A stretch of 64,000 nucleotides of DNA from Pyrocephalus nanus. Lineage: Eukaryota > Chordata > Aves > Passeriformes > Tyrannidae. Positions within the stretch are counted from its first letter, which is position 1. The number at the start of each line of letters is the position of its first letter. The stretch covers positions 32,274,634 to 32,338,633 of the forward strand of contig CM076260.1 of NCBI GenBank assembly GCA_038380795.1, given 5' to 3'. Below are positions 40,301 through 52,866 of the stretch, piece by piece. The translations under genes were made by a program, and so were the position numbers. Below the pieces are notes generated by a model. It ran no database searches and had not been told where the DNA came from. It saw nothing but the letters and a program-made list of their open reading frames with translations.

Positions 40301-43300
40301 TCGAAATCAGACTGCTGGGATACTTTAGGGATGATCTGAGAGCTTGTAACAGAGAAAACATAGTTAAGAAAGCTCTATAGCATCCAGAAAGGTAGAGTAG
40401 AATATGTACAGACCCTAGAAGTTCTAAGAAGCATGTGGTACTCACACTCAAGATCAGGGCCATTGCTGTGGAGTTGCAAGCTAAACAACTAGAGGACTGT
40501 TCTGCCTGGCTGAACTTTCCATCTCTTTCTGCATTAAAGACAGATATTTCCATTCAGGTTTGGGTTTTGGTATCACCTGCATTTTTCTATTTCTCTGTCA
40601 GATTGTAGGTAAATCAGAGCTACTCTCAGCATCATTTTGCATTGCATCCTGAAACATGGAAGAAGGTAGCTCAGAACAGAAAACTTGCTTTGAGGTACTG
40701 AGAGAGGGATGTGAAAGGAGCACTGTGGGTTCTGAACCTTTAGGTCTACCCTGGAACGTGACAAAAAACAACATCATCTGATTAAAAATCTCATCTGTCC
40801 TCTTATATCACACTTTCTGGAACTGTGGGTGGGGTGGGAGGCTGCAACTCATCATTTTTGTTTCTGAAACACCAAGGGCCAAATCATGTGAGTACTCTGA
40901 TGAATTCATGCTCCTTTGGAAAATAGCTTTCCTAGGACTGACACAAACATGTTCTTTAAAGTATAGGATGATAATAATGCTTATTTCACCAGAGGAAGAA
41001 GATTGGTATCATTGGCTTCCTTAAGAGAGGAGATCTAAGGCACAGAGTTACTCAGGGACACTTAGTAGATCAAAACCAACCCAGTCTTTCTTCTGTTTCC
41101 ATGTCTGCTTGAAAGTCGCCCTTGGGCAGAACACTGCTACAGGGCCTCAAGGCATCCATGGCATGGGGCAGTGCCCATGAGCTGAGTGCTGTGGAGGGTG
41201 ATGAGGCCTTGGTGCAGAAGAGCCCTGCAAAACACAGCTTGGGCAAGCACTGGGGCTTGCAAAGACGGGTCTCCTTGGGAAGGTGGAGTGAAAAAACATG
41301 GAGAACAGAACAAAAATTGTTTTCCCTGGGGTAGGTGGTCTCAGCAGTTATGTTGAGAGGTTGCCTCATACTGAATTTCAGCATTTAAAGGAAAAATTAA
41401 ATTCATTAAGCACCTTCTTACACGCAGTAAGGATGGGAAAGTCAACTGTTAAGCTACTCATAGAAGTCAGGCAATACAAAAGTACAGATTTATCTATTCT
41501 GTCTTTTGATCATAACATTGTGAAGTAAGTGTCCAAACACTCAACGCAAGGCTTGTTTGTACTAAACATCAGCTGTCCTTCACACAGGGCCTCTGCCCTG
41601 CCTCTGCCATATGCTGGCTCAATGAATGAAAAAAGCATTTTTCTCTACCTTCCTTATTCCTGGGCTGCTTGCCAGGTCCTTTTCCAAATCCTTGTGACTG
41701 GCTCTCGAGAAATGGGAGCTGGTTGTGCCTCTTCCCCAGAAGCAGCAGGAGCCATCTCACGCACCCCTGCTGACCTAAGATGGGCTGTTACGGCAGGGGG
41801 CAGGAGGGCAGCCCCTCAGTCCCAGTCCTGCCCCCACCAGCATCTCATAGGACCTTCCCAGCCTTGTGTGGGGCTGCCTGACTCTGTGGATCAGATGCTG
41901 GACTCCATTAGTGCCGCTCAGCAAAGTGAGGTGGCTGTCTAAGCAGCCACGTCAGCCCCTCCGAGGTGTGTAACGTTCAGCCCGAGAGCAGCTGATCGGA
42001 GGTATGACTGCATTCGCTCCTGAAATCCCACAGCTTTCTAGACAGAGATCTGACTGATTTGCAGCTGTAATATCACTGTCTACTGACAGTCAGGAGTCTA
42101 AAATCCTTCCCAAGTAGCAATGCTTGATCATTAACAGGGGCCATGCTCCCTCAGTCAAAGGGGGTGGTATATCCTCCACTGACTCCGGCAGCCTTTTATG
42201 CTGTACATGAAAGTAAAGGTGCAGTAATCTCAGTTATTAAAGGAAATAAATATGTGGCAACGAACTCTACAGCAGTACTGAACAACTGTACTTTACTAAT
42301 ACAGTGGACCAGAAAATATGAAGTTTGTAGCTAAATGAGTCTTTTAGCCCTGGAAGTTTTCCTTGGGACTTAGAAGCACTCATGTTGATTAATGCAAGTC
42401 CTGCAGATAAACAGCTGCTGCCACATTCAGGCAATCTTCTAGAGAAGATATCATTTTACTTGCCAGTATGGATTCTCCTTTTTGACATTCCTTTCTCATA
42501 ATTTTCAGGTTTGTAAATATTTTTTTTTAGGAATACATAAGACATTTAGAAGGGGAAGGATATGAAGCTTGGGTTTGAAAAAGGTAGGTTCAAAACCATC
42601 AACTTTTCAAACAACTGAAAAGAACACAAGATTATTTTAAAGACATTACAAATCTCCACTTTTTTCTTATAAAACTATCTGCTACTGTAGAAACCCCAGT
42701 GGTGCTCCTCTGTTTAGAAACAGCTGTTTCATTAAACACAAGAGGAAACACTGCATCATTCTTTCCACTGTCTTTTTAATGACGGGTCTGGATTCTTGTC
42801 TTTTAAGCAGGAGTATTGTCTCCAGACAATCTGAGGATTTAATCCACATATACTACTCAGGCAAAAATCACATATGTAAAGGAAGCTGAAAGAATGTGAA
42901 GAACCTCCTTCTATTAAATGAACTAGTAACCATGCAGCTTGGAAAAAGCCTGGAGGAATCCCTTTAGGATCTTATCCTAAGCCTGATTAAAGGAACTCAA
43001 TTATATCTGCTGACAAACCTCTCAGAATATTTTGTGAACTGTAACTGAAGTGTGACTGAAACTTGTCATTCAGGCAGAAATCAATTCACTGTTCCTATGG
43101 CAAAAAGTAAAAATCCCAGTACTAGTAACTCTAGTTTTATTTAAATAAATAACCATGATTTTAAAGACTAGTTGGGCAAAAGTATTCTACAGGGTGTTGA
43201 CATCCAACTTCTTTCTGTAGAAGCTGAGTTATAGCAGTGCCCATTTATGATCTAGTGAGAAAATCTGCAATTTAATTAAAAACAGAAGAAATAAAATCCT

Positions 43301-45129
43301 TCATAAATGAAAGTTAATGCTCTCTAATTGTGTATAGCTGAGGAAGAGTACAGAGGAGGATGTGTGACCCTTCTTTCCTTACAATACCCTGGAGTCTCTG
43401 GTTCTGGGAAATTGTATGATGATTATTTTCTTTCAAGTATTTTATTCTTGTGTTTATGTAGAGATCCACTTAATAATCCAGAGCATCAGGAACTGGGGCC
43501 TGACTTTTCAAAGCAGTCTACCAGCTCCAGAAACCTCATTCGTTGGACACTCACTCTGAAAAACCTGAGGTGATGCTTCCTTTGAATGAAATCATTATTG
43601 TACCATCCAGTGTCCATTTTTAGCTGCAACTTAACATACATAGTTATTATTATTAACATAATAAAGGAATCAGGGGCAGAAAACTGTCAGAATAGTCAAG
43701 TGTCTTAATTCTTCTCCACCTAATGCAGAAGCAAGGCCGGATGGGCTCAGGAATCAGCATTCATCAATACAACTTGAGACAAGAAAGGCATCAAAAATGC
43801 TCCCTGGGGGTTTTCAGGCACAGTGGAATCAGACCAAGCAGAACCGCATTCACAAATTTCTTGTTTCCCATAATAATGGTTGTACTCTGAATGTGCTTTC
43901 CCTTTCATTGCTGTTGAGTTCTCCTTGCATGGTACAAAGCGGAAGCCTCAAGGACCATCTCAGCTATTTTGGTAGCTAGGGTGTGGGATTGCTTGTGTCC
44001 AAACGAGGCTTCAGACATACCCTGATAATACCGTTTGTTTTCCTGAATGTTTTTTATTCTACTATACTATTTCTGAGGCAGGTTTGACCTTCTTGTAGTA
44101 TGCAGGATACAGGATGCAAGAATCTACAAGGTGAAGCAATGCTGCCTTCTGCCTTGTTTTCTATGTGCAATCTTTGATTTGCTCTTTTGACTGCAGTAGT
44201 TTTCACAGAAAAGTGTCACCAGAGTGCCTAGAAGAAGTCTTTTCATTGTGCATTCGTAAGTGGAATTTTTTCCCCGTATTACGTTTTTTTGCCCTTCTCA
44301 ACATTACTCGCCTTTGCTCACTGATTTTCCAAGCCTCTCTAGTGAAAATGTTCAATACTGTGTGTCTCTTATACATCTGTGGGAGTTGGCTGTTGTCCAA
44401 AAGCAGGGCACAGACTCTTCCCAAGGTTCCTTGAGGCCCCAAATCACATACTTAAAGAGATCATCTCTTACTCCTATTTGAAAAGAAGGAAGTTCTTGGT
44501 GTCTTGATTTACTTGCATGTAAATATACTGCTCACAAATATATTTAAGTATGTCAGTACATTGCCCAGGCACCAATACTTGTTCAGTGCCTTACTGATAA
44601 TCTCAAAAGAAACTGAGGGTAGGTCTTGTTAATATTTTAGCCAAAGCACAAGTATATATAAATGAAAGAGACTGATTAATATATCATGATGACTCCTTCA
44701 ATTATCTTTTCCATTAGCGTGGAATTCATCAAAGTACATAATGCTTGCACAAAGGCACTTCAGATCTAGCTGTCTGATATGCAAAATCTAAACGGGGGAT
44801 ATGAAAAATCTGTTTCTGACCCAACACACAAAGACCATTATTCTTCAAGGTCCCAAAACAAAGAATAGCTCTGAAATACTCATTTGTGAGCTGGTCATCC
44901 AAGACTGCTTTAGTGGTCATCTAAATAATCACACTTTGCCTATGGTGTCTATACATTCATTCAGCAAGAAGACTTCACAACAGATTTTTTTTTATGCTCT
45001 TGCTATATTTTGGTAGGTAGTTTCTGACATCCTAATTAGTTCAAATTAAATTAGACATTTAGTCTTCTGACATCTGGAACAGTGCCTGCCAGCTATTTCC
45101 CCTCTCACTTTTTTCCCGAAAGAGATAAA
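40301..45129. other. Intergenic, no gene seen
   Basis: Non-coding DNA. A GC-richer patch at 41560-41990 carries a 137-codon plus-strand frame (41529-41942) without recognisable content. No further transposon was recognised. Confidence 0.5.
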
Positions 45130-45742
45130 ATGTTAGGTTATGTGCTAAAAAGCTCATCTGCATGCCTATAAACAAGCACAGAGACAATGGCAGGTGCGGG
45201 AAGCCAAATAATATGCTCCCTCAAGTCACCCCAGACCACTCATGGAGGGGCTAAAGGGCCACCACAGGCCCATCTCCACATGCCCAGGACAGCACAGGGG
45301 CACAATTGCAGGTGGTCTTAGGAGGACACAAGCCCCTGTATCCAGACATAAAACCCATCACAATGAGTCAACAGGAGCACCTTAAGGACTGGAGCAGATT
45401 ACCACCTAAGGATATGGGATGCATTATGAGACCCCAGGGAAGAGCATTTGGGCATAACAAAAGATTAAGAGTGTGATGTTTGCTGGAGAAACCAAAGGTG
45501 GGGAAAGGGAGAGCTCAAGAATATTTGGGGAGTAACAAGTGTAGGAACAAATGATATAATGAATGATAAAAGGACAAATGGCCTTGTGTAAACAAGGGCT
45601 GATTGGTATCCGTTGCTTGGTCATACTCTGTTCCTGATCAGTGCAGCTGGCACGTCTTTTAATGAAATTCTGTTTCTAACTCTTTTCCTACCTCAGCATC
45701 TCTATCTCATGTGCATGTGCGTGGCTGGAGGTCTAAAAGCCA
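45130..45742 (+). mobile_element. Probable ERV-L type long terminal repeat
   Basis: This block is richer in GC than its surroundings and is organised like a retroviral LTR. It ends in CA at 45741-45742, one base before a sequence resembling a leucine-tRNA primer-binding site. A possible TATA-like ATATAAT lies near 45553, and a degenerate polyadenylation-like AATGAAA near 45660. The 5' end, about 45130 at 'tgttaggtta', is a guess because the TG start cannot be fixed without a second LTR copy. I recognise no gag, pol or env coding sequence. The family name is not assigned. Confidence 0.5.
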
Positions 45743-45743
45743 A

Positions 45744-45760
45744 TGTCTCAGAAGTGGGAG
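45744..45760 (+). other. Probable primer-binding site, tRNA-Leu type
   Basis: The stretch TGTCTCAGAAGTGGGAG contains TCAGAAGTGGGA, matching 12 bases of the leucine-tRNA primer-binding site that defines ERV-L retroviruses. It lies one base after the CA of the putative LTR, the expected spacing. The first few bases differ from the ideal site, as expected in an old copy. Confidence 0.5.
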
Positions 45761-46530
45761 GAGTTGTGTGTCTGCACCGCAAAAACAGGCAAGGCCAGTG
45801 AATGTGTGATCACCTGCAAAGATCAACCCAGAGTAGCCGAAGAGTGGGTGGAGTGCCCTGGCAGTCTGGTGCATGTGTGTGTGCCTGCATGTGTGCCACT
45901 GTGCCATCCTTATTGGGTGTACGTGAGAACAAGCATGTGTCTGTACCAGCAGCTGGAGTGGGGCTACAGATGGGGGGCTCGTATGTCCAGGTGAAAAAAA
46001 AACTGGGATCCAGTGTTTTAGCCCAGTTGCTGGAGGGATCCACCTTACATATATGTATATAATTATTACTAGAAATTTATTACTCCAACCTGATTATCCA
46101 GAGAGGTGAGGGTCCTCTATGAGGCTGTGGGTGCTTTTTGTCTTGGTGTGAGCACTAAGCACCTCCATCTGTGCTGATGTGCATGGCGTGCAATGTGTGT
46201 ATATATATAGACATGTTGCACATATATACATGTATGCATGTAGCTGGGAAACATGCTCAGCCTCACTACGGATTGGACCTCGGGCATGGAGCTAGCTGTG
46301 CAGCTTCGCCTCTACCAGGCTACTGGATTTGGCTCCCCTAGCACGGTCCTCGCAGTAGCCTGATCCATGGCCAGGCAGCTCCTGTGTCAGAGCTACCCCG
46401 AGCCAGGGCCAAACTGACCCACACAAGCCATAGCCTGTGGGGCCTCCAGGGAAAACGTGTTCCTTCACCACCTCTCACCTACATGTACCACTCCTTAGAA
46501 TCTTCCTGGACACAAATAAATGCAGAATTT
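45761..46530 (+). mobile_element. Probable ERV-L untranslated leader, truncated
   Basis: GC-richer sequence follows directly from the putative primer-binding site and lacks a long frame in any phase. It contains a splice-donor-like AG|GTGAGG near 46105 and a TG/TA-rich run at 46192-46240. The block ends around 46530, where base composition returns to the AT-rich background. No gag homology is visible, so the element was probably truncated before or early in gag. The right boundary is approximate. Confidence 0.4.
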
Positions 46531-49500
46531 TGGAATGTCACTTGTGGGTCAGAGAGACCCATCTCAAACAAACTTAACACTGATGCTTTACTTCTGCTGA
46601 CCAAACACCTGGCTGTTCTCTATGTCTGCACTGATTTATGGTCCAGATTCTGACATATCTGCATCCCTCAAAACCACCTTAGATTTTTCTCACAACCAAG
46701 TTCAGGGAACGGCAGTCCTCTCCTGTAGATAAGAGAGAGGAACATTGCTTGCTTTTGTACTAATTGTCCTAAAAGTACTGATCGTAATATTCCTTTCGAA
46801 AACAATGTTTCTCATAGAGACTGAGTTTTAGAGGGCTAGGTTCAAATGAGATTTATGTTCTAAACGGAGCACAGAGGTAGGGAAGAGCACAAATTGAAAT
46901 CTGAAATCTACAGGAAGAGAGTGAATGAGCTTGGGAAGTGTATGCCTTAATATAAAAATGGATGTGAATGTATTAAAAAATGTTAATTTGAAGATATTTG
47001 GGAATATAAAGATTTTCAGAAGTAGTACTATACAACTAATATTAGGATAGTGGGACCCCTGAGATATATGGGTAGAAGGAAACTTCTAATTTAATTTCAA
47101 TGTCTCTGAATTCTGGAAATGTTTTAGGGGATTTTTTGCCTCATTTTACCCTAAACATGTTCCTGAAATCTGATGTAACATAATTAATGCCTTAATTTTC
47201 CAGACTGTGTTTTTTCCTGTTGTTCTCATTTTTGCCTTGGTTCCGGATAAGGAAAGAAATAGCAAAAAGGGGTTGTTTTACATAATCATCACCTGTTCCC
47301 TTCTTTCCTATTTTTCTACGACTGTTCAGCCTAAAAGACAGAGCATATGATTACTCAGTAAAAGCCCTGCAGCCGTGAACTCCATCTGATTTGTAGCCTT
47401 CAAAGTATTATTTGTATAAAGACAATAAAAAAGTCTTGTTCCTTTATAAGGATGACTGCAAGGAGTTTGATCTCTGAAAAGAACAGCAAAGATTTTCGTT
47501 CTCTGGCTCTCAAAAATGACTCAGTAAGAGATTTTGATCTCTATATTGTAAATTTGATATCCTGTGGATCTCCTCTTCACCTCACCTATTGAGTTGCCTG
47601 TTATATTACATTTTTCAGGCTTAATATGTGATTGATTAAAAAGCTTCATTTCTTCTTGCTTTTCTATATTATTCTGCACTTAAATGTTTCAAGGTCATTA
47701 TCAGCCAGACTCATTGCTGTAAGAGAGTTCACTTAAACCACTTCTGTGTTTTGTCTTAGATACTAACTGCTGAAATGTAAAAAACTCCTAACACACACCT
47801 TTTCGTCCTGATGTAGGCAGGTTTTTAAGGATATATCTCAAATATGTGTCATTCCCCTAAAGACAAAAAGGTTCCCAACACAAGAAGAGGAGTTAGTACC
47901 TACTTTATTGCATAAATGCACACCTGTTATTTTCCTACACATCTCTGGGTATGGTTCTTCTCTCTGAAACGGTCTGTTCATTTATCTACTAGACTCCTGA
48001 GACAAGAAGTAGTAACTTTGGGGTTTTTTCCTTATACCCTGGTCAAAACTTGAAGATTTTGGGCTATTTCCTTGACCTCTTTCTTTATTACAGGCTCTCT
48101 GGCAGAGAAACCTGTTTTTCAATCTCTGCTACAGTTCAATTTAAAAGGAATTTTACCATTTGCCTACAGAATTGCTCTCAGCCATGCTGCTCAGCCTTAG
48201 CTGCTTCTACAAATCACAATGCTTGTTCTCCAATGTTACTACTGTTTGTGTTTTTCACTTTGCTCCCTGAAAGAAGAGCTTTAGACCCATCTGGATTTTC
48301 AAGTTAAAGATCTAACAATATCCAATCCTTATAGATCAAGAGAACACAGGAATAGCACATTTGCATCAGAAAGTGTGTGGAGTGCTCTGCTAATGGAAGG
48401 CAAATTGGCTTTTTGCAGGAAGGGGCAGAACAGGGTGGAAATCAGCTGCTCCAAATAGAGTCATCCCTACTGTACATAGACCTGCTGGAAGCTGAAGGCC
48501 AGGCCAGTTTCCTCAAACACTCTGACAGTGAATATGGCATAAATGTGCAGACGAGTTGAAATCTCTTTTGTCCCATGGAGCCTTGGCACATTAGTCTTTC
48601 TTTTTCCTCTTATGCATGCGGAAAAGGGTAACCTTTGTAGGCTGCTGCACAGCTGTATGAAGGTTCATTGCAAGTGATTTCCCCTCTCAATTTCTATATT
48701 CTACATCTGTGTTTTATTAATTGGAAGAGTGAAAAATGGCTCTTAAATAGAATGGAGGAATACTAGGAAAATAGTGCAGCTGCAATCAGCTGCTCCCACA
48801 ATGGCAGCTACTGTTGAGCTGTCATATGCCTCACAAGCACTTGCAGTCAGCAACACTATCACACACATATTCCTTACCATGAAACGTGGGAAGCACAAGG
48901 CTTGCAAATGTCTGTTCAACTTCAAACATCAGTGCCTAAGAGACATTTGTCTTAAAAGCATTGAGTGCATGAACTGAAGGCAAGAAATTTTAAGAGAAAG
49001 GCATGCTACTTCTGTAATGAAAGACTGAAACAGCATGAGTTTAAGCACCTTTAGAGTTTACCTGCAGGGTCATGAAGAGGTTCCTGTGACAAAATCACCA
49101 AGAGGCAGGGTACTCTAAGCCATTTCCATGGGAAGACAGACATGAAGTGGACAGTAAGGAGAGCCTCTCCCACCATCCTTCAAAAGGCAGAGCACTGTGC
49201 CTAGGCACAGCAAGGGAGCAGAGAGGCAGGACAGCAATATCCTCACACCTCTTCAAGAGAGTCTTAACTTTACTGCCACATCCTGAACATCTCTTAAAAC
49301 CTAGGTTCAACCAGGACACACTCTGCCAGTCAAAGAGAAGTGAAGCACACATGGGACACTCTATCTGCCCTAAAACACTCTATGTGAATCCTGGAACGCG
49401 TTTTACATATTTATATTTTCTGGCACCGAGCAACGTTTGCCCTACATTTCTTCTCTTTCACTGCAAACAGATGCATGTCCTCACTCTACTTATCTCCCTG

Positions 49501-50965
49501 TGGAATGGTTTTCTGAACAAGATGCTGCTGCTCCAGTAGTACAAGGCCTTTAATGAGCAGGTATCTCAGCAGGGCTCCACTCAGCCTCCTCTCCTCTGGC
49601 CCCAAGTCACTCAGTGCAAGCTTCCACACCATCTTCCCAACAGTGAACATGGCTGTCTGAAATGCTTACTTGTGCACAAAGTTCAGAGCCTCAGCATAAA
49701 CTTAGAAGGATAATTTCTTGACGAATTAGTTTTTCCGCAAAATCCTTGCATCACAACAGAGAGTTGGAAGTATTTGCTGCCAGTTGCTGAAGATGAAGGT
49801 ATATTCAACAATGTGAAGAACACAAAGCCCAACTCTTGAACCTCCCTGTTCTCCAAGTCCCATAACTTTGTAAAACTGACAGAAGACTCAAGCCTCCGGA
49901 AATGCTGAAAATACTAATTTTACAGTTTCATTTTCCATTTTTTATACGCACAAGAAGCCTGGTGAGAAAAAATTTGGGGTAAACAAAATTCATTCTACAT
50001 TACCGGAAAATTACAGTTGAAAATAAGTTAAGCACTTTTACCTTCCTTGTTTTTTTTATCCTATAGATGCAAAGAAAAAAATAAAAGGAATATAAGCATT
50101 TCAATCAAAGAAGATAGCGTTTTAGAAAATTCCTCTAATCCCATTTGGTTTTAATAATTTAAGAGGGTACTTTCATGAAGCATAGTATAGTAGGTCTCTT
50201 TTTTAGAGGTATGTAATTTTAAGGCAAGTTTTCTGTATTTCTTTAAATTACTGAAAATGCTTATTTTCCACTGCTTTAATTTGTATCTTACAGATTTCCT
50301 TCTGCCCATGACCAGTTCAGAAGCACAAAGGGTCAGGTTCTTTACTAGCGAGTTAGGTAAATAAATCCTTATTACTTGAATGACTCTGTGAAGAATAGCA
50401 GGTAGACAAATCATGGAAGATTTTTTCAGCCTTGTAACAGCCCACGTCTAGCATACACATATACAGTTTTAAAAGAACACTGCTTACAGTATCCACCAAG
50501 TGCTAAAATAAGTTTTGTTTGCTTTCAAAAGAGTAAGAAAACTATTAAAAAAAAAAAAAAACAAAAAAAAACTTTATTCTGACACTGCATGAAACAGTAA
50601 GAATTATACCTAACAGTACTAGTTACAATGAAAGTAAAGCTGCCTGTTAAAAAATTAACTACTGATTGAAGCTTGCAATTTCAACCTCCACCAACTGCTT
50701 TCTTGAGTGACTCATCAAATCAGTGTTACCTAAAAAGTCAATGCTGAGAAACCAGATAAACCAATAAATACTCCTTTCAGTCACACAATTGTTACCACTC
50801 TTGAGAACACAGTCAAGCGTTTTATTGTTTATACTCATTTTCATTTACACATAAGAGAAACAATCAATGCAGTTCTATCACAGCAGGTGGACCATATCCT
50901 GAAACTCTGCTGAGTATGTATAGACCTGTTTTAAGGTCCAATCAGGAAGGTGGGGCAAGGAGGAG
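46531..50965. other. Intergenic, no gene seen
   Basis: AT-rich non-coding DNA. An A-rich run at 50547-50571 lies just beyond a minus-strand AATAAA (50573-50578). That is a possible distal polyadenylation site for HTR1B, because on the minus strand it is followed by a T-rich tract. Confidence 0.5.
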
Positions 50966-50967
50966 AA

Positions 50968-50996
<29 letters not shown>
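50966..50996. repeat. Poly-A tract
   Basis: Twenty-five A residues, a G, then six more A. No attached retrotransposon body was recognised. Confidence 0.95.
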
Positions 50997-50998
<2 letters not shown>

Positions 50999-52469
50999 AG
51001 GAGGGAAGTAGGGAGGCAAGAAATTTCACTAACATCAGTTAATTCATGATTCATGGGTATTTATTTTGCAGGTGAAATTGCTCTTCTGAAAGGGCAAACT
51101 GCTTCACTTCTTTACAAAATACACTTAATAATGTAAGTACTTAGAGAACTATAAATTTTGCAGTGGTTCATGCGGTAAGGGTGTGCAACCAACACAAAAT
51201 GGAAAACATGGTTACAACATCAAACTGCTACTTCTATTCCCAGCTGGTTTATGGAAAAGGTCATTGGACTTCTTGATTTCTGCTCTTGAGTAATGGAGTA
51301 GAATCAAGAAGTATTTATTTTATAAAGGCAACTATGAGGACAGACTACAGGTATGCAGTGCAGTTGAACAGGTCTACAACTTTTGTTTCTAGAGCATTTG
51401 CTATTGTTTTGAAATACAAATATAACTTCTGCACACTGTCACTTCTCACACATCTTCAGCTATAGGAGCCATTTACAGAATTTACTGCGATGCTCCTATT
51501 TTAAAAGCCGCTTTTTTTCTCCTCTTGGCCTCCTAAGTGAAGGGAGCAACTCTTTTCACTGAAAGAAATTACAGATGTGCAGAAGTACAACTACGCTACC
51601 AACACGGACAGAGACAACTGTGCTCTTGTGCACACCCCTACAACCGGTCGGAGAACAAATTAAGAAGTTAAGCCTGCAAAATAAATAGAGTTTACTCTCA
51701 AACTTTTTTCTTCATTCCAGATGAATTATAGACCTTGATTCGAGGCTGCCCTCTTTTTTTGCAACTGATCTGCGTGCCTATTGGAACAGCATCTCTGCCA
51801 GAGTCATTACACTGAAATGCAGAGCTGAGCAGTTTGGTGGCAGTATGTATTGACGTTTTTGCAGCATCATGAGTCTGGCAACTGGGCTTGGGGAAGTTTC
51901 AAGCAGTGGGTCTTTACAATAGCAACTTGATTCTGCAGACAAAAAGCAAAAGATTGGCAGAATTATTAAAGTATCACAATAAAGGCATGTATGCAATCTG
52001 CAGAACCTGGCGCCCAGTTCAGCGATGAGCTGGCAGCCACTGCTGTCAGAGGCGCGGAAAGGCAGAGCCTCTCCGCGTGCGAAGAGACACACCGAAGTGA
52101 CGGGTCTCTCACGGGGGCTAAGGGGCAGCTTTCCCCTCGGGATGCCTGCTCGCAGCCGGCTCCGCTCCGCGGGAGCAGGCGGAGCCGTCAGGAAGACGGA
52201 AAAAAGTAGGGCTCGACTTCGCCAGCAGCCTTCATCTGGGGCCTCTTCTACCTCCCTTCCTCGAAAAAAAAAACCCCAAAACCCCAAGAAACGACGCTCC
52301 GCGAGCACCGGGTCTGCAGGACTGCTCGCCAAGGGGCTGCACCCCCAGCGGCCCCTGCAGCTGCCGCCGGGAGCAGGCACCGGGAGCGCCGCCGGGGGGA
52401 CCGGCCCGGCCCCGGCGCTCTCCGGGGAGCTCGGCTGCGGCCTCGAAAAGCAAGTGCCGTTTAGCACTA

Positions 52470-52554
52470 ATTGGCCCAAACGCGGGCATTGGCACGCGAA
52501 ATGGCGGCAGACTGGTTTAATAGGTGGAGTAAAAAGCAGATTGCCGTTGAGTCA
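52470..52554 (+). promoter_or_regulatory. Promoter-like motif cluster downstream of HTR1B
   Basis: Two ATTGG motifs (inverted CCAAT, NF-Y type) lie at 52470-52474 and 52488-52492, 18 bp apart. AAATGGCGGC at 52499-52508 fits the YY1 core and is oriented on the plus strand. A consensus AP-1 site TGAGTCA lies at 52548-52554. NF-Y pairs followed by YY1 are common at CpG-island start sites. A plus-strand transcript from here would be antisense to HTR1B. No associated coding exon was found. Confidence 0.35.
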
Positions 52555-52586
52555 CTCCCTGCGAGGTGGGGGGAGGCGGGCGGGGG

Positions 52587-52588
<2 letters not shown>

Positions 52589-52627
<39 letters not shown>

Positions 52628-52630
52628 ACA
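52589..52630. repeat. (CA)n microsatellite
   Basis: About 20 CA units with two interruptions (ACC and CAT), inside the candidate HTR1B 3' untranslated region. Confidence 0.97.
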
Positions 52631-52866
52631 GTGAAATGTCAGGAGTGTGCAGCATCCCCGCTGCTCGCCGCCACTACCGAAGGGTCTGAACACCAGCTAA
52701 TTATGGGGTCGCACGCCCTCTCTCCCCCTTCCCGCCCTCCCTCATCCCTTCCCGTCCCGGGCACCGCGGCTCTCCGGGCAGGGGGCGGCGGAGCGCGGAC
52801 CTACCTGTGGCGCCGGGCGCGGGCGTGCATGGGGGCTGCCCCGGAGAACACATCGCATTCAACATC

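Larger units (their letters stand above)
51314..52866 (-). other. HTR1B: Candidate HTR1B 3' untranslated region
   Basis: This is the minus-strand sequence following the HTR1B stop codon. The first minus-strand AATAAA after the stop is at 51314-51319; later ones are at 51060-51065, 50821-50826 and 50573-50578. The true end cannot be decided from sequence; 50573 has the clearest T-rich downstream tract. The first 850 bp lie in the CpG island and carry an interrupted CA repeat and a promoter-like cluster. Long frames here on both strands are by-products of high GC. Confidence 0.35.

Noticed and set aside
51778..52479. 233-codon minus-strand frame after the HTR1B stop
   Set aside because: It starts at TTG, not ATG, lies in the candidate 3' untranslated region and reflects GC composition.
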